A stretch of DNA of 64,000 nt from Karalla daura (lineage: Eukaryota > Chordata > Actinopteri > Chaetodontiformes > Leiognathidae). The stretch is taken from positions 16,290,267-16,354,266 of the forward strand of contig CM055199.1 in the NCBI GenBank assembly GCA_029224185.1. The letters are read 5' to 3'. Below the pieces are notes generated by a model. The model was not told the origin of the DNA. It saw only the letters and a program-made list of their open reading frames with translations, and did no database searches. Below are positions 13,055 through 40,703 of the stretch, piece after piece. Every line of letters starts with the position of its first letter. Position 1 is the stretch's first letter. The position numbers and the translations under genes were made by a program.

Positions 13055-14810
13055 AGTGGAAATAAGCTATAGCATGTGTGTGTTTATGTGTGTTAGTGGA
13101 CGTGACGGATGTGTGACAGCGTAGCTCTCTCTCTCTCTCAGGAGTAAGCAGAGGGAGAAGATATAAGGACCAATCCGCGTGATTTCTGGGCCAATAACGA
13201 AAACATATATTTCCTTAAACTGATTTTCCTCCTCAGGTTTTCCCCAGAACGAATGCAAATGCACTGAAATTATGTAAAAAGCCTACACGCAGCAGAGAGC
13301 GGTAATAAAGAGATTACAGCAGTTAATGCAGATGGGAAAACACTGCTGCGGCGTTTACAACCTCCATGTTCCTCCTCATGTTACACTAAAAAAGTCCGAC
13401 TGCAGATTTAACCCCCCCCCCCCATGAAGGAAAGACTCAAACTGTGCAGGTTTTGCAGGTGAACCTGAACCGGAGATATCAGAGTGACGAGGAGGAGAAT
13501 GCCTCTGACATCCTTTGTTGTCGGCTCTGATAAATGGCGGTTTAAAGGTTAAATCTCATTGTTGGGTTTCTGTGTTTTAATGGGTTTCCTTGACAGTAAT
13601 TTATGTCCAGCAAAGATTAATCACACTGTTGGAACTCTCCTTTAAAAATGTCTCCTACTCTAACTTTAGTTATTCCCCCTTTTTTTCTTTTTTTTTTTAT
13701 ACTTTTGCTTTGATTTTGTAAACACGTCCATAAACTTTTATAGTTTGGATATTGAAATGCAGCTTAAAACTAGTTGAATCTGAACAGAAACAGAATGTGA
13801 CATAAAACTATACTGCCTTTTAAAAGGCAGCATAGTTTGTATACTGCCTTGTATGCTGCAATTTGCATGTCCGGTAGTTAGTTTGATGAAGTTTCTGGTG
13901 AAATTTCTTTCCTCCTATTTTTTCCTCAGTAGCTGACTCCAGCATATAAGATAAGATTGGATGTGTGCACTTTCCATACAGTAGCTGTATGTACAGTAAA
14001 ACCTCAGTTACCACTTAGTTCAGGAACAAGTTGCTTAGCTCTGTTGTTAAACAAGGAATGTAAAGCCACGTAAATATTGAGGGCATGAAGCATTCGTCAG
14101 TGTCTTTGCAGAACATAATTCACATGTTTTTGTGCTCTGCAGTCAGAGCTGAGCATCATGTGTATGCGCGCGTGCTTGTGTGTGTGTGTGTGTTCAGCAT
14201 AATGATTTGTTGACAGTATGAAAAACACAATCCAGTCTGATGACTCAAATCATCCCTGGCTTCTGGTTCTCAGGAATTTCTCAAGAGGGTAAAAAAAAAA
14301 AAGAAACAGAGCTGGTTGCGTTTTCTTTTTTCTTTTTTTTTTCCTCCTCTTCATGCATGAATGTGTTTGGATGACGACACTGTCAGGACATCGTCCAGCC
14401 TCTTGCTCCGGTGCACTCACAGCCCAACAGGTGTGAAACAAACCTCAGAGAAAAGCCTCTGACATCAGACGGGACTCAGACGTCCTCTCCCGCTCCGTTT
14501 CCTGCCTCTTTCTTTTTACTACTCGGAGCAAACAGCAGCTTGTTTGAGTCTCTGCCTTTGTTCTCCTTGAGGGAGGTCAACCTCACTTAACACCTAATCT
14601 CATTTTCCCCGCCGCAGCCTCGAAGCGCCGCGTTTATCTTCGTCCAAATTACAAAACAACAAACCTCAGAGGAAGCGCGCACAGGCTTCCTTCTCCTCGC
14701 TCGTATCGAAAATGTTAATCAATACCCCCGAAGAGCCGGCGGCTGCTCCTCAGAGGAACGAGTTGATGAAGAGTCTTCATGATGCGCTGTGTGTTTTCTG
14801 TTGAATGGAC

Positions 14811-14812
<2 letters not shown>

Positions 14813-14854
<42 letters not shown>
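14813..14854 (+). repeat. (GGCT)n array
   Basis: About ten perfect CTGG/GGCT units. Confidence 0.95.
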
Positions 14855-16839
14855 CCGCACCGCTGAACGGCTTTTTGTTGTTGTGAGAACATCTCTGAAA
14901 AGGAACAACACCTTCTCTGAGAACATGAGTCAGATCGGAGACAAAAGGAGCAAGTGGGATGTATTTTTCCAGATAGGATTTGCTTCAGAGGGGGAAAAGA
15001 AAAAAATCCTGCCTCTAAAGAAAACAAAGGCACCAGTAAACAAAAAACAACAGCTGGAATATATATGCAATCTGTCTTGAATTAGAACATTTGCTCGCAC
15101 TTCATAGATTTAGCATTTCTCTATACATAGGAGTAGGTATGGAATTACCTTATTGATTCCCAAAGGGAAATTCAATTGTCTGGCAGCTCATCTACCATCT
15201 GAAGAAGAGTTAAAAAGCCTTTCCACTTTCTTGCCTGCCACTCACGTGATTTTACAGTCCTTGCTAAACAACAAATTGTATTTAGTTTTACTTTATTTAC
15301 TTCACTAAATTGTTTTCCGAGTCTTCCCCAGTATTTTCAGCTCATCACTCTTGTTGGGCAGAGTTGACATTTCCCATGATGACTGAAGCAGAAAGAGCTG
15401 ACGCGTAAACTTCCAAACTTTGACCTTTGCACCGCATCTTCGTCTCAGCTGGAACAGGGTGGAAACATCCTCCAGATTTGCTCCGTTTTCAATGAAAGAA
15501 GCCCCTCTCCTGCAAAACTCCTCTCCCTACAGAGTCATCCATCGTAAGTTCACAAAATACACCAGAAACACAACATAAATAGAGTGAAGGTCAAGTAAAA
15601 ACTCAGAGCTACCAGATTCTGCCTCTGACAGTACTTAATTTATTACCAAAAGTTATTAATAATTGCACAAACGAACATTACATTCACAACACACAACAGT
15701 CCACAATAATGACAGTTTCACCCAGAAAAAAATAGTGCAGTAAATAAGTGTAATAAGTAATAACTAACAAGCGAAAAATATCAAGAAAAAACAAAAAATA
15801 AATAATAAGAAGAAGGAGAAGATTAAGTTGAGACAATAAAAATGCAATAAAGAAAAGCAGACAATATATGAATGAAATATATCCTGAATATATATTTGCA
15901 CTTGATCTCGTGGTGACCCTGGGGGTCAGGAGGCTTGGTCCTCTGGGGACAGTGACTATCGGGACACGATCCTCCAGATGTGTCCGAGCACAGCTGAGTG
16001 CAGTAATTATTCCGTGTCGTCCTCACCCCAGGTGATGAAGTTATCCCCGTGTAGCAGGGAACATACAGATGGTCTCTTTCTGCCCGTTGCTCCCGAGAAC
16101 CATCCATCTTGTAATCTGTCCATTAATCACAATCATAAACGGCAGGTGAACAGTACGACAGCTGGATCATGTAAATGTTTAGCGGGAGGCGCGAGGCACA
16201 AAGCGGGAGCTCTTTACGTCGAAGCTGCGGTGTAATTGGAGCCACACGGAGCCGGATGCAAATCCCAAAAGTGTTGTTCTATGGTTACGAGGACAAAGAA
16301 AGTAAGATACAGTATATGAGTGGAGACGTGTCCTTCTGTCACTGATTTTAAGCTTTTATGTTCTTAGATAGAGGGACGTGTGAAAACATCATTACCTAAA
16401 CTCATCTTTTTCTTATTTTTCTCATAAAAAAATGTACAGTAATGTTTATGTGGACATAGATCCACTGAAAGTGACTCAAAAACAATGTGGTACATACTCC
16501 AGACCTGTGTGTGGCGCTACACCAAGACCAGAACAAAGTATGGGAAGCATGTTTGGTTAATAATTTAGGAGATCTCCCTGTTAATAATTGAAGAGATCTC
16601 ATTGTTATGATGGATAATGCGGTGGAAAATCATAATGAATGTCATGGTGAATGTTAAATAAGAAAAGGTCAGGTAGGATAGGTAGGAAGCAGATGGCCCA
16701 AAAATGCACAATGTTCTGAGCCACATTAAGATTTGGCACACCGATCGTAAATTCTGGGAAAAGTAACATAGGGGAAACTACATTTTTGCTCCTGGCTGTG
16801 TCTCTGGCTGCAACAAACACACTGTAGTTGGAGAAAAAG

Positions 16840-16975
16840 AGAGATTTCGCTGTAGTGGCCCCAAAATATCCCCTAGCCTCTGTAGTAGCGCTAGCATAAC
16901 CCTGAAGGCGGCCATTGTTGTTGTCGCTGTGGTTGCTAGGGTTACAGAGCCAGGGTGATGACATCATTGTCCTAC
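16840..16975 (+). repeat. Interspersed repeat R, copy 2
   Basis: Matches 100-285 in order: CTCTGTAGTAGCGCTAGCAT, GGCCATTGTTGTTG, GCTGTGGTTGCTAGGGTTAC and GATGACATCATTGTC. The element is not assigned to a named family. Confidence 0.55.
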
Positions 16976-17029
16976 TCTCAAAAGATTTGTGTCACGTGTC
17001 CATAAATACGCTGCACTGCAAATTATTTG

Positions 17030-17282
17030 TTTTTCACCGAGATAAAAAAAATTAGAAAGAAATCGAAGTATGAGATCATTTATCTTGTATTAATATTTTA
17101 TTTCTCATTTTAGGTTCAACTTTACACTACAATCTTAAATCAAGCAGAGTCACTCTTATTTCAAGAAATTTTGTACATGGAAGATCATTTCACTCACTTT
17201 GAGGACTTTTCTCCTCAAATTTAGTGTTTTTATTTTAGTGTTTTTATTTTGTTTTTGGACATCCTTGCTTTGCAGAGTGGTG
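17030..17282 (+). mobile_element. MITE-like element M, copy 1 (CACTGCAAA termini)
   Basis: Starts CACTGCAAATTATTTG and ends GGACATCCTTGCTTTGCAGAGTG. Inside are ATCTTGTATT, TTTCAAGAAATTTTGTACAT and GATCATTTCACTCACTTTGA. The same internal phrases occur in 54120-54348 and, inverted, in 55025-55200. It is non-coding with imperfect terminal inverted repeats, consistent with a hAT-like MITE. Confidence 0.5.
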
Positions 17283-19999
17283 CCATGATTTTCCCACTAA
17301 AGAAAGCAGCATCTGTGTGTGGGTAGAATGCCAAAATGAAAATAAAAACATGCAGATTCACCTAAATCCTTATCCATGTGCATCAGCTCTTAGTCTAAAT
17401 AATGCCCAGCTTATATGTCCATGTTTTTCTCCAGCTTTTGGCGGATTTCTTCTCTTCTTGTACTTCTCTTTTCAGTTCCTCACCATTTAATTCCATCTTC
17501 ATAACCACGTTTTCTGCCTCGATTTTCACAACACCGATGCTAATGTGCGGCTGTGTCGATTTAATTGTCAGATGTTGTTTGATCTTGGTTGTTATGTTCA
17601 TCCTCTGTGGTCTCACCCTGTTTAGTTTTTGTTTCAGTGTGATTTCTCAATAAATTGGCATGAAATGGAGAAAATATCTGACCTTTCTGAGAGCTCACAG
17701 GCTACGCTACGGATGCCAGAAGAATCCATGTGGCAGCATCAGCGGCCGTTATTAACAACTCCATTATCGGTGACATTTGTTAATGACTGTGGGAGAGTGA
17801 TTCATGTCTGTCCAGGCTTCGGTCGAGATGACGATGTTCAAACAATAGGACGATCTTACAACCACAGAACGACATCTGATTCAAAGTTACGACATGGATA
17901 AACTCTACAATGGCTTCATAAATCCTGAAGGCTACTTTTTTTTTATCTCTCATGTTTTTTATCGTTTGGTGTCGGATCACAGAGTGGAAATGTCTAGAAA
18001 TTAGCATTTAGAGCTGTTAGAGGAGGTAAACAGCAGTGTGAGGGCCAGTGCTTGGAAACGGACGAGGAGGCCGCTCTGGTGCGTGCGCGTTTGAATGATG
18101 ATTAACTGTAATTACCAGAGCAGTACCTGGCCGGCGTGCCAGGAGGCAGCCCGAGATTAATGGGGCTCTGCTGAAAACGGAACAAAAGCCCACATTTCCG
18201 AGGTAATGAATCGCTGTGGTACTAAGGCGTCTTCACGTGGTGCAGCCCCCCCTCCCTCGGGGGGAGGCTCATTACAACGGGAGGAGTCGATGGATCCTCT
18301 GCAGCATTCTCAAACAGGGACGAGGGAGCGAGAGAGAGAGCGGGGAGGAAGTCTTAAATCGTCCCAGACATCCTGCTCGGCTTCGGTCAGAACAAACAGC
18401 CTCCTCCTCCTCCTCACTGCTGCTTAAACGGGTGATAAACATCACATAGAAAACCACTTTATTTAATTCTTATTGAGTTTTATCAACAGCAACACTCGCT
18501 TTCTTTTCTCAGTTACAGCCAACATTTCACAAGTTGCACTCACTTGTATTGTAGGCTACAGTTCATTGGCAAAAAGGAGTGATGAGGTGACATGAGTGTT
18601 TGCTACGGTGATACCAATGGTGTTAATTGGTCCTCACACACTTCAGAAGCACGTGAGTGTATACAGTGTGTGGGTTTATACCTATGTTTGCATATAAATA
18701 CACAAAAAACATACTCATACATGTAATATTTGCCCTCATGCATGCACAGAAAGTATCAGTAGGTTAAACTTTCACAGGAGACACATAAATCTCACTGTAT
18801 TATTGATGTGGTTATGACAGGTGTTTCGTAAAAGTGGATTCCTGGAGATGAATGAATATGTAATTTGCTCCGAATTCCTCTGTTTGTTTGCTTTCTCTCA
18901 CCCACACGCTCATAACGTCGTAATTTTGTGTGGTTCAGATAAAACCAAAAGAGCCTCAAATGACTGATAACAGTCGACAATCTGTCCGTCATTTGTTCCC
19001 TCCTATAATAGACATTGATTGGAAACACAGGGGAAGCATGTTCGTTTTTGTTCTCTTGCTCTGTGCTTCTCCGTGTCTCTTTTGTTCGCACTGTTTGTCT
19101 TGTTGTTGCCGTAATTTCACGCAAAACACAAGAATCGGCCATGAATTATATTCCTCTACCCATTCATAAAGAGTCACGCTTTCCAAATGAGAGGCTCTGG
19201 TCGAGCATTATCAGCATTAAAGGAAGCAGCTTTCATTTGTGCAGGAAGCTAACAGTTTGGCAAAGCCCGGAGGGCAAAGTTTTATTACAAGTGTCTCCTG
19301 TTATAAATCACGGCCTGCAGATTAATACGCTGACATTATTTCGCTGGGGGTGTCGCAGAGGTTAATCCGGGGGGTTCTGGAGAAATGAATGACACGAAAA
19401 GGAAGAAAGCGAGCAACTGGAGGATGTGTGAGAAAAGGCTTCCAGAATCCTCTCCGGGGCTCCGGAACGGTGATGTATGGAAGTGGGCATCAATTATTGG
19501 AAGTCAAACTCCTCGAGGCAACAATGAGAGGATTTACAGGCCACGACATCCTTCATGCCCTTGAACATGTTACCTCCAGATATGTAGGTCGATAGCGGGA
19601 TGAAATACAACCTGACAGGAGGGGGGGTGTTTAACGATTCCCGTACGCACAGGTCGCATATTTCCTGCCCCATTAAGTCGTGTAAATACTCGGGACAGGT
19701 CGGGGCAGGCCCGGCTTTCTTACGTCACGGTTGTTGCAGAGGAGCCTTGGAAACCCAGAAGTCAGTTGTTTGCGTGTTTACACGCTTCCTCGTGACCTAA
19801 ACGAGGCCCGCGCCACCAACGTGGGTCATTTTTCAATCGATCACGGAGACAAAGAGCGAAATAAAGCGACAAGACTCAGAATCTGTGTCCGTGCACGTCT
19901 GACGGAGATGAAAGAGATGCGAGATCCAACCTTTAAACTGTCGTTTATCAGGGAAGACAACAAAGGGAGTCAATGCCATTATTCTCCCATACGGCCTGC

Positions 20000-20003
<4 letters not shown>

Positions 20004-20050
<47 letters not shown>
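20004..20050 (+). repeat. (GT)n microsatellite
   Basis: Perfect GT run of about 47 bp, followed by a short inverted CACACACA at 20053-20060. Confidence 0.93.
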
Positions 20051-20051
<1 letters not shown>

Positions 20052-20588
20052 CACACACACATAAATCTGCTCACCAGGGTAATATATTAAAATGTGAAGA
20101 AAGCACGGTTCATTATGGATGCAGTCACATTCCCAGTGAACGTGCTTCATAAAAACCAGCAGCCGAACCGGTGTTTTTTATGTGTTCACACATGTGACTG
20201 TTGGTGGTGATTATAGATGATTGCTGGTAGTTTTGTAGTTATTACGCAGAGATTATAAACTAATCGTCACACGAATGCACGTTACACAAATCAACAGTGG
20301 ACGCCTGTGAATTTTATTTGAACTCATCATATGCAACTTTTAAATTATATAAGACCAAAGAAAATAACTGTAAGACATATTGTGAAATGTCATTGTATTT
20401 GTTCTTTTTTATATAATTCTACATATATATATTTTGATAGACAGACTCAGCAACTGGTGGTAAAATTATGATAAAATCAGTAAATCATGTTTTTCAATAT
20501 TGTGAAACTGTTGCTGACCTATGTGAAGAAGAAAACTGGAATATTTGGGCGATAGGGTTGAATTTCATATGAAAATTGTATGGGTAAC

Positions 20589-20783
<195 letters not shown>

Positions 20784-23700
20784 CCTTGAGAGATGAAACT
20801 TGCGTTTTGTGTTTTCTGATTAAAGACTTTAATGGCTTTGTGCGTGAACAAAGAGCTAGAGGCAGTAGAAAAGGCACCAGAGATGTCTGGAAAACCCAGT
20901 AACAGACCGTAATGATATGATATAAACCTTTAAATGTGACCGTATGGCGACACTGACCTTTACAGGCAGGGAGATTTCCTGTTGAGTGATGCATCGCCGC
21001 CTCATTTGCATGAGAAACTTGAGCGTCTGTGCAGCAGCAGAGAGAGCGGCCTGTAGGTCTTCATTTCTGTAGGTGTTGAGCAGTAGATAATCAGAGACGA
21101 GCCGGACAAAAGGTTTTTTTTTTTTTTGCTTTCCCCCGCTGCTCATCTCTGAGCAATAGATTCTCCATAAGCAGGAATGACAGCGTGGACAAAAGGCGAG
21201 ACATTAATCTATCTTCCCTATATGACCCCCATGCAAATGAGGAAAATGAAAGCAAGCAATCAATTCCCTAATTGGGTTTGTGCTATTTTAACTTGTTAAG
21301 GGGAGCCTGTGTCTCGATTAAAGAGAAGGTCAATTTCTCATTGTGACAATTACTGTATTCATTTCACAGCCCAACAAAGAGATCCTGCGACCGTTTTGAG
21401 GAGGCTGCTGCGAACCAGATGCCTCCCATTGTGAGAGTCAGCCTGCCGTCAACACGTCGGCCCGATCTCCGTCATCACGCTCATTAATGCACGCACACAC
21501 ACACACACACACACATGCACGCACGCACAGCAGCCTGCTCCCAACTTAGACATCTACATTCACACTCTATGCGCTGCATTCGCAGTCGACTCTTACAAGA
21601 GAAAACCAGGAGTAAAATACTCTTTCATGTTTTATCATATTTAGGGGGAAAAAAAATCCAGATGTCTGTGAATGTTTGTAAGTAGGTGACACAGGCAATG
21701 TTTTAGGAGACAGGTCAACTGAGAAACAGTGGTTTCTCACATTGAGGATGAATAAAAGGCAAAACTGTCCTTTCATATGTACATGGGCTGGTGCTTATGT
21801 TGTAAATGTCCTCGCATCATCTCATACAAGAGATTTTGGCCATTTTCTCTGACAATATTCCAAAAAGTAACATTTTTACAATGTTTCAAACTCAGAACTG
21901 TCTTTTTGTATGCGTTACATATATTCTCATTGAAGTAAGACAGAAACTAAAAGGCAAAATTGCTTTTTATGTTCTCAGTCATACAGTCTAGATTTCAAAA
22001 GTCGCTGCAGATCTTTGATCATTTCTTGTGGCAAACACAAACTTCTTTCAATGTTTTATCACTCAAAACAACAAAAACCTTCCTATGACTGTGACGAATG
22101 CGAGACAAAATTGATCTGATTTTTAAAACTCTAAGAAATTAGGCTGTGACGAGGACTGAAATCCCTTCTACACCCTCGAACGTTCTTACCAAAGTAACAC
22201 GGGTTGGATTTTAGATTCCTCAGGACTCTGTTAGTGTGTTGTCATCACATTTTAATTAAAGAAAAAAAACAAAAAAAAACGCCTCGATCTGGCTGCTGCA
22301 CAGACAGACAAACTCTGCTCCTTCAAACCAGGAGGAAAAGAAAAAAAAAGCTTTTTCAGCTTTGCTCAAAGTTGCAGGAGTCACATCACTCACAGCGAAG
22401 GAGGCTGAGAGGGATCAGTGTTCGGGACGTTTACACTGCAAACACTATATTGGGAATCTAAAAAAAAAAGAGAGAGAGAGCGAGATAACATTGATGTGTT
22501 GCTCCAAAACACACACACACACACACACACACACTGGTGTGTTTGAAGAGCCTGAAAGTCCTGCAGGAAGCAGCAAACAGCAGCAGCCCTGGTGGGGAGG
22601 TGATGGAGCTGCTGCAGCTGCTGGAGGACTGACTTCCTCCGGCGTCCCACAGAAACAGAAACGAGGCTGAGGATGTACAGGGTGAGTGAGTCAGCAGCTC
22701 CCTTGTGCAGCTTCAGTAGTTCATCCCAGACGTTGGGAGGAAAAACGCAGAATTACATTAAAAAAAAGAAGATGAAATTATGCATCAAACTTTTTCCCAG
22801 ACAATTAGTTCAGTGCAAAACAGAGAAAAGCCACATTTTCTTGGTGGTTTGTTTGGATTCTTCTTCTGCTTTTTCTATGTTACAAAAGCTTCAGCAGTAA
22901 AAAGCAGACAGCCCAGAAACATGAAATTTTTAAAGAAACATTTAGGGTGAAAATCAAGTCTCGTAGGCCACAAACCTCAGCAAATCGATTCAGAGATTGG
23001 GTTGTAATGGTTCAAAACCTCACAAATGCAGTCTGTTCGATCTTCTGGTTGTAGCATGCTTTAGAGTTTCTTACAGAGAGTCCACAGGGAGGCGCTATAA
23101 CCAATAACCATCAATATCTGGGTTCAGTTTGGCACGGTCGGTGGAGCAGGTGCTTCATGTTCAACCTCAGTCCTGCGATAAGTCTTCAACCCACATCTCT
23201 CGCCCTCTCTCTCTCTCTCTCTCTTGTCCTGTCTGAAAGAACACACCAGAAAAACATACCAAAACTAAAAAGAAAAAACACTTCATCTACAACCCTGAAA
23301 TTCCAACATTCAGCATTTCGTTTCAAAATCTGAACTTCCATTAGCACAAGTCGCATAGCTCATGAAAATGGCACTTGGCTTGTACTGGGAAAATTTCAAG
23401 TCACAAATTTGTTTGACACTGTGACGCATGAACACTGTGAGCCCTCAGTAACTCAGTGTGTGAGAGTTTCTGTTATCAATGGGGCTTTAATGTCAAGACG
23501 GGCTGTTTGGACCTCGATCTGTATTTTCTGTTCCCCTCCAGTCGGGAGAGAGAGGGAGAGAGAGGGAGAGAGAGAGAGGGAGAGAAATCTGCTAAAAGCT
23601 CTACAAACCGTGCCGCCTTTTAACAAGATGCACTTAATCTTCCTGCTGTTTGCTTTGGTTAAGTGAGGGATTGGCTGTGTCCGGGAGCCCGGAGAGGCCG

Positions 23701-25602
23701 GCAGAGATGTTGATTCCAGCCAGTTTGTGAACCCTAACCTCTTATCGAGTCTTTATCTGAACAGGTTCTTAACGTCGGGGGCAAATCCCGGCACAGCAAT
23801 GAGATTAAAGATAGACCCATTTTTGTGCATCGGTAATGTATCAACAGCTTGTCCCGGAGCGGCCGACGGGTTCACCCAGAGTTCATGTTATTAGTGTTAC
23901 AGGCCTTTCATGCTCTCAAATCTCACACAGATCAAAAGGGCTTTGTGAGGTATGCCACAATCAGCCAATTAATGCCCACAAGCACAGCTGCTCCGTCTGC
24001 TGGAAGGTCACCACTCAAGCACTTTCCACAGCTAAATGCCTCCAGTTTTTTTCTTCTCTTTCACCCTCTCGCAGCCTCATTTTTAGGTAATTACTCAGCT
24101 TTTTTTTTTCTTTTTTTCCTCCAGAGAAAGTTTTGCAACAACACCCCAACGCGTTGCATAACCGGCGGCCTTGATCTGCACCATCCCAGCAACATAACGA
24201 ACTTGAGCAACTTCAGATCCCACCTGCATTAGTCAGTCAGTGGGGCAGGGCAAAGGGGGGGGTGTTTGAGAGGGAGGTATTTTAGGGCTTAGAAGAAGAC
24301 GAAGCTCGCTCTAGATAAAAATCTCTGAGACAATGGCCGCTCTTCAGGTGTTTAAGCGGCTCCCGGCTCGGGCTCAGATGACTGGCCGGGCTCCTTCGCT
24401 CTCAAGGACACTGCAACAGGATCCACAGCTGCTGCAAACAGGATTAATCCTGTGACATCCTGGTCTCTCCTCCTCCTCCTCCTCCTCTTCCTCCTCAGAC
24501 CACACAGTGTTATCCCAAATTACCCAAAGTTACACACTGAGGCTGCTCACAAACGGAGCTTGACAAGGGGGATTTTAATGCGATGACAATAATGAACAAA
24601 CATCCAGCCGTTATCTTTGGTCTCGTTCTGAACGTGTTGGCTCTTTCTCTGACTCCTCATAAACTGTAACCTCGTCGCTGATGAAGGCTCTTGTCACAAC
24701 AGCTTGTGTCCAGCTTGTGTCCGTCCTCCAGCAGACGAGCCTTTACGATACACATAAATAATATTTCTAACATTTCCTGGCTGTTACCCCAAGCAATACA
24801 TATATATATGATTATCATACAATATATGATTAAATAGGTCAGTAGATGTGTAGATGTGCCAGGGACATAAAAAGTCCTAAATCACAGGCTTTAAAGATGA
24901 GCACAGAACCAAAGGCGAAAACATATGAGAAGGGCGCCATCTAGTGGTGGAGGAAGGACAGAACTGCCCTGGTTCTGGTGCCCTGACCACGTGGAGATAG
25001 ACGTGAGTTTATGACCACAAATCATCACTTCGACTGGGCCTGCACCTCTTCCAGGTACGTCCAGTAAACACGTTTTGTTATAAGCTGACTAGTTATAAGT
25101 GCTCCCCCTGTTGGTCTCAATTTAAGCTCAAACAAATAGACAAAATTGAGAAAAATGAACAAATTCCTACCTAAGCGATCCTGAGGGATAATTCAGGAGT
25201 TTGATATCTTGCCCCACCCCCCACCGCCCTAAAGAAGAATGCAGAGCTCTACAAGATTTAATACATTTGTTGTCACTTTATTCACAAATTCAAAAAGGAG
25301 ACATAAGCCACACACTAAAGGGTGAAAATAAATCAACACAAAGGTGGTGGAGTATTACTCTTCAACAGCAACGGCCACAACAACCAAATTGTTAATAGTA
25401 AGTAATAGCTGTGCTAATAACAATCTAACCACTGTAAAATAATAACAAATGTGCATCACTACAATGCAGTATTGGATTTAATCGATAAGCTGTCAATAAG
25501 AGAATGTGTTGTAGCCTTAGTTCTCATGATGTACCGTACATTATTGAGAGCGAAAACTGTTTTGAAGAACACAACGGCAACATAGAAATGAAACGATCTG
25601 TC
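20784..25602. other. Non-coding stretch downstream of otoferlin
   Basis: No supported exon. The block 21170-21480 carries ATGCAAATGAGG, TCAATTCCCTAATTGG and similar homeodomain/POU motifs. The block 23640-24030 is another unique candidate element. CA (21493-21514, 22509-22533), CT (23203-23224) and CTC (24466-24496) repeats lie between. The last few hundred bases before 25603 would be the 3'UTR of otoferlin transcripts ending in exon C. Confidence 0.4.
23543..23588 (+). repeat. (GA)/(GGGAGAGA) purine tract
   Basis: GAGAGAGGGAGAGAGAGGGAG-type repeat, 46 bp, in otherwise unique sequence. Confidence 0.85.
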
Positions 25603-40678
<15,076 letters not shown>

Positions 40679-40703
40679 GGTTCAGACCACTTGCTTGTGT
40701 TCC
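40679..40703 (-). other. otof: 5'UTR part of the otoferlin start exon
   Basis: On the minus strand the start codon is preceded by 25 nt of leader and a good acceptor (TTCTTTCCACAG). At least one further non-coding first exon should therefore lie upstream, within about 40.7-45 kb; I could not place it. Confidence 0.6.

Larger units (their letters stand above)
12740..20588. other. Non-coding stretch with repeats and enhancer-like blocks
   Basis: No supported exon. It contains a GT tract (13023-13055), the GGCT array, repeat R copy 2 and MITE copy 1. Unique, motif-rich blocks at 18030-18200 (GATTAACTGTAATTACC) and 19180-19620 could be conserved non-coding elements. Confidence 0.4.

Noticed and set aside
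15823..16107. 94-codon minus-strand open frame
   Set aside because: Composition and context are those of non-coding DNA. No homology recognised.
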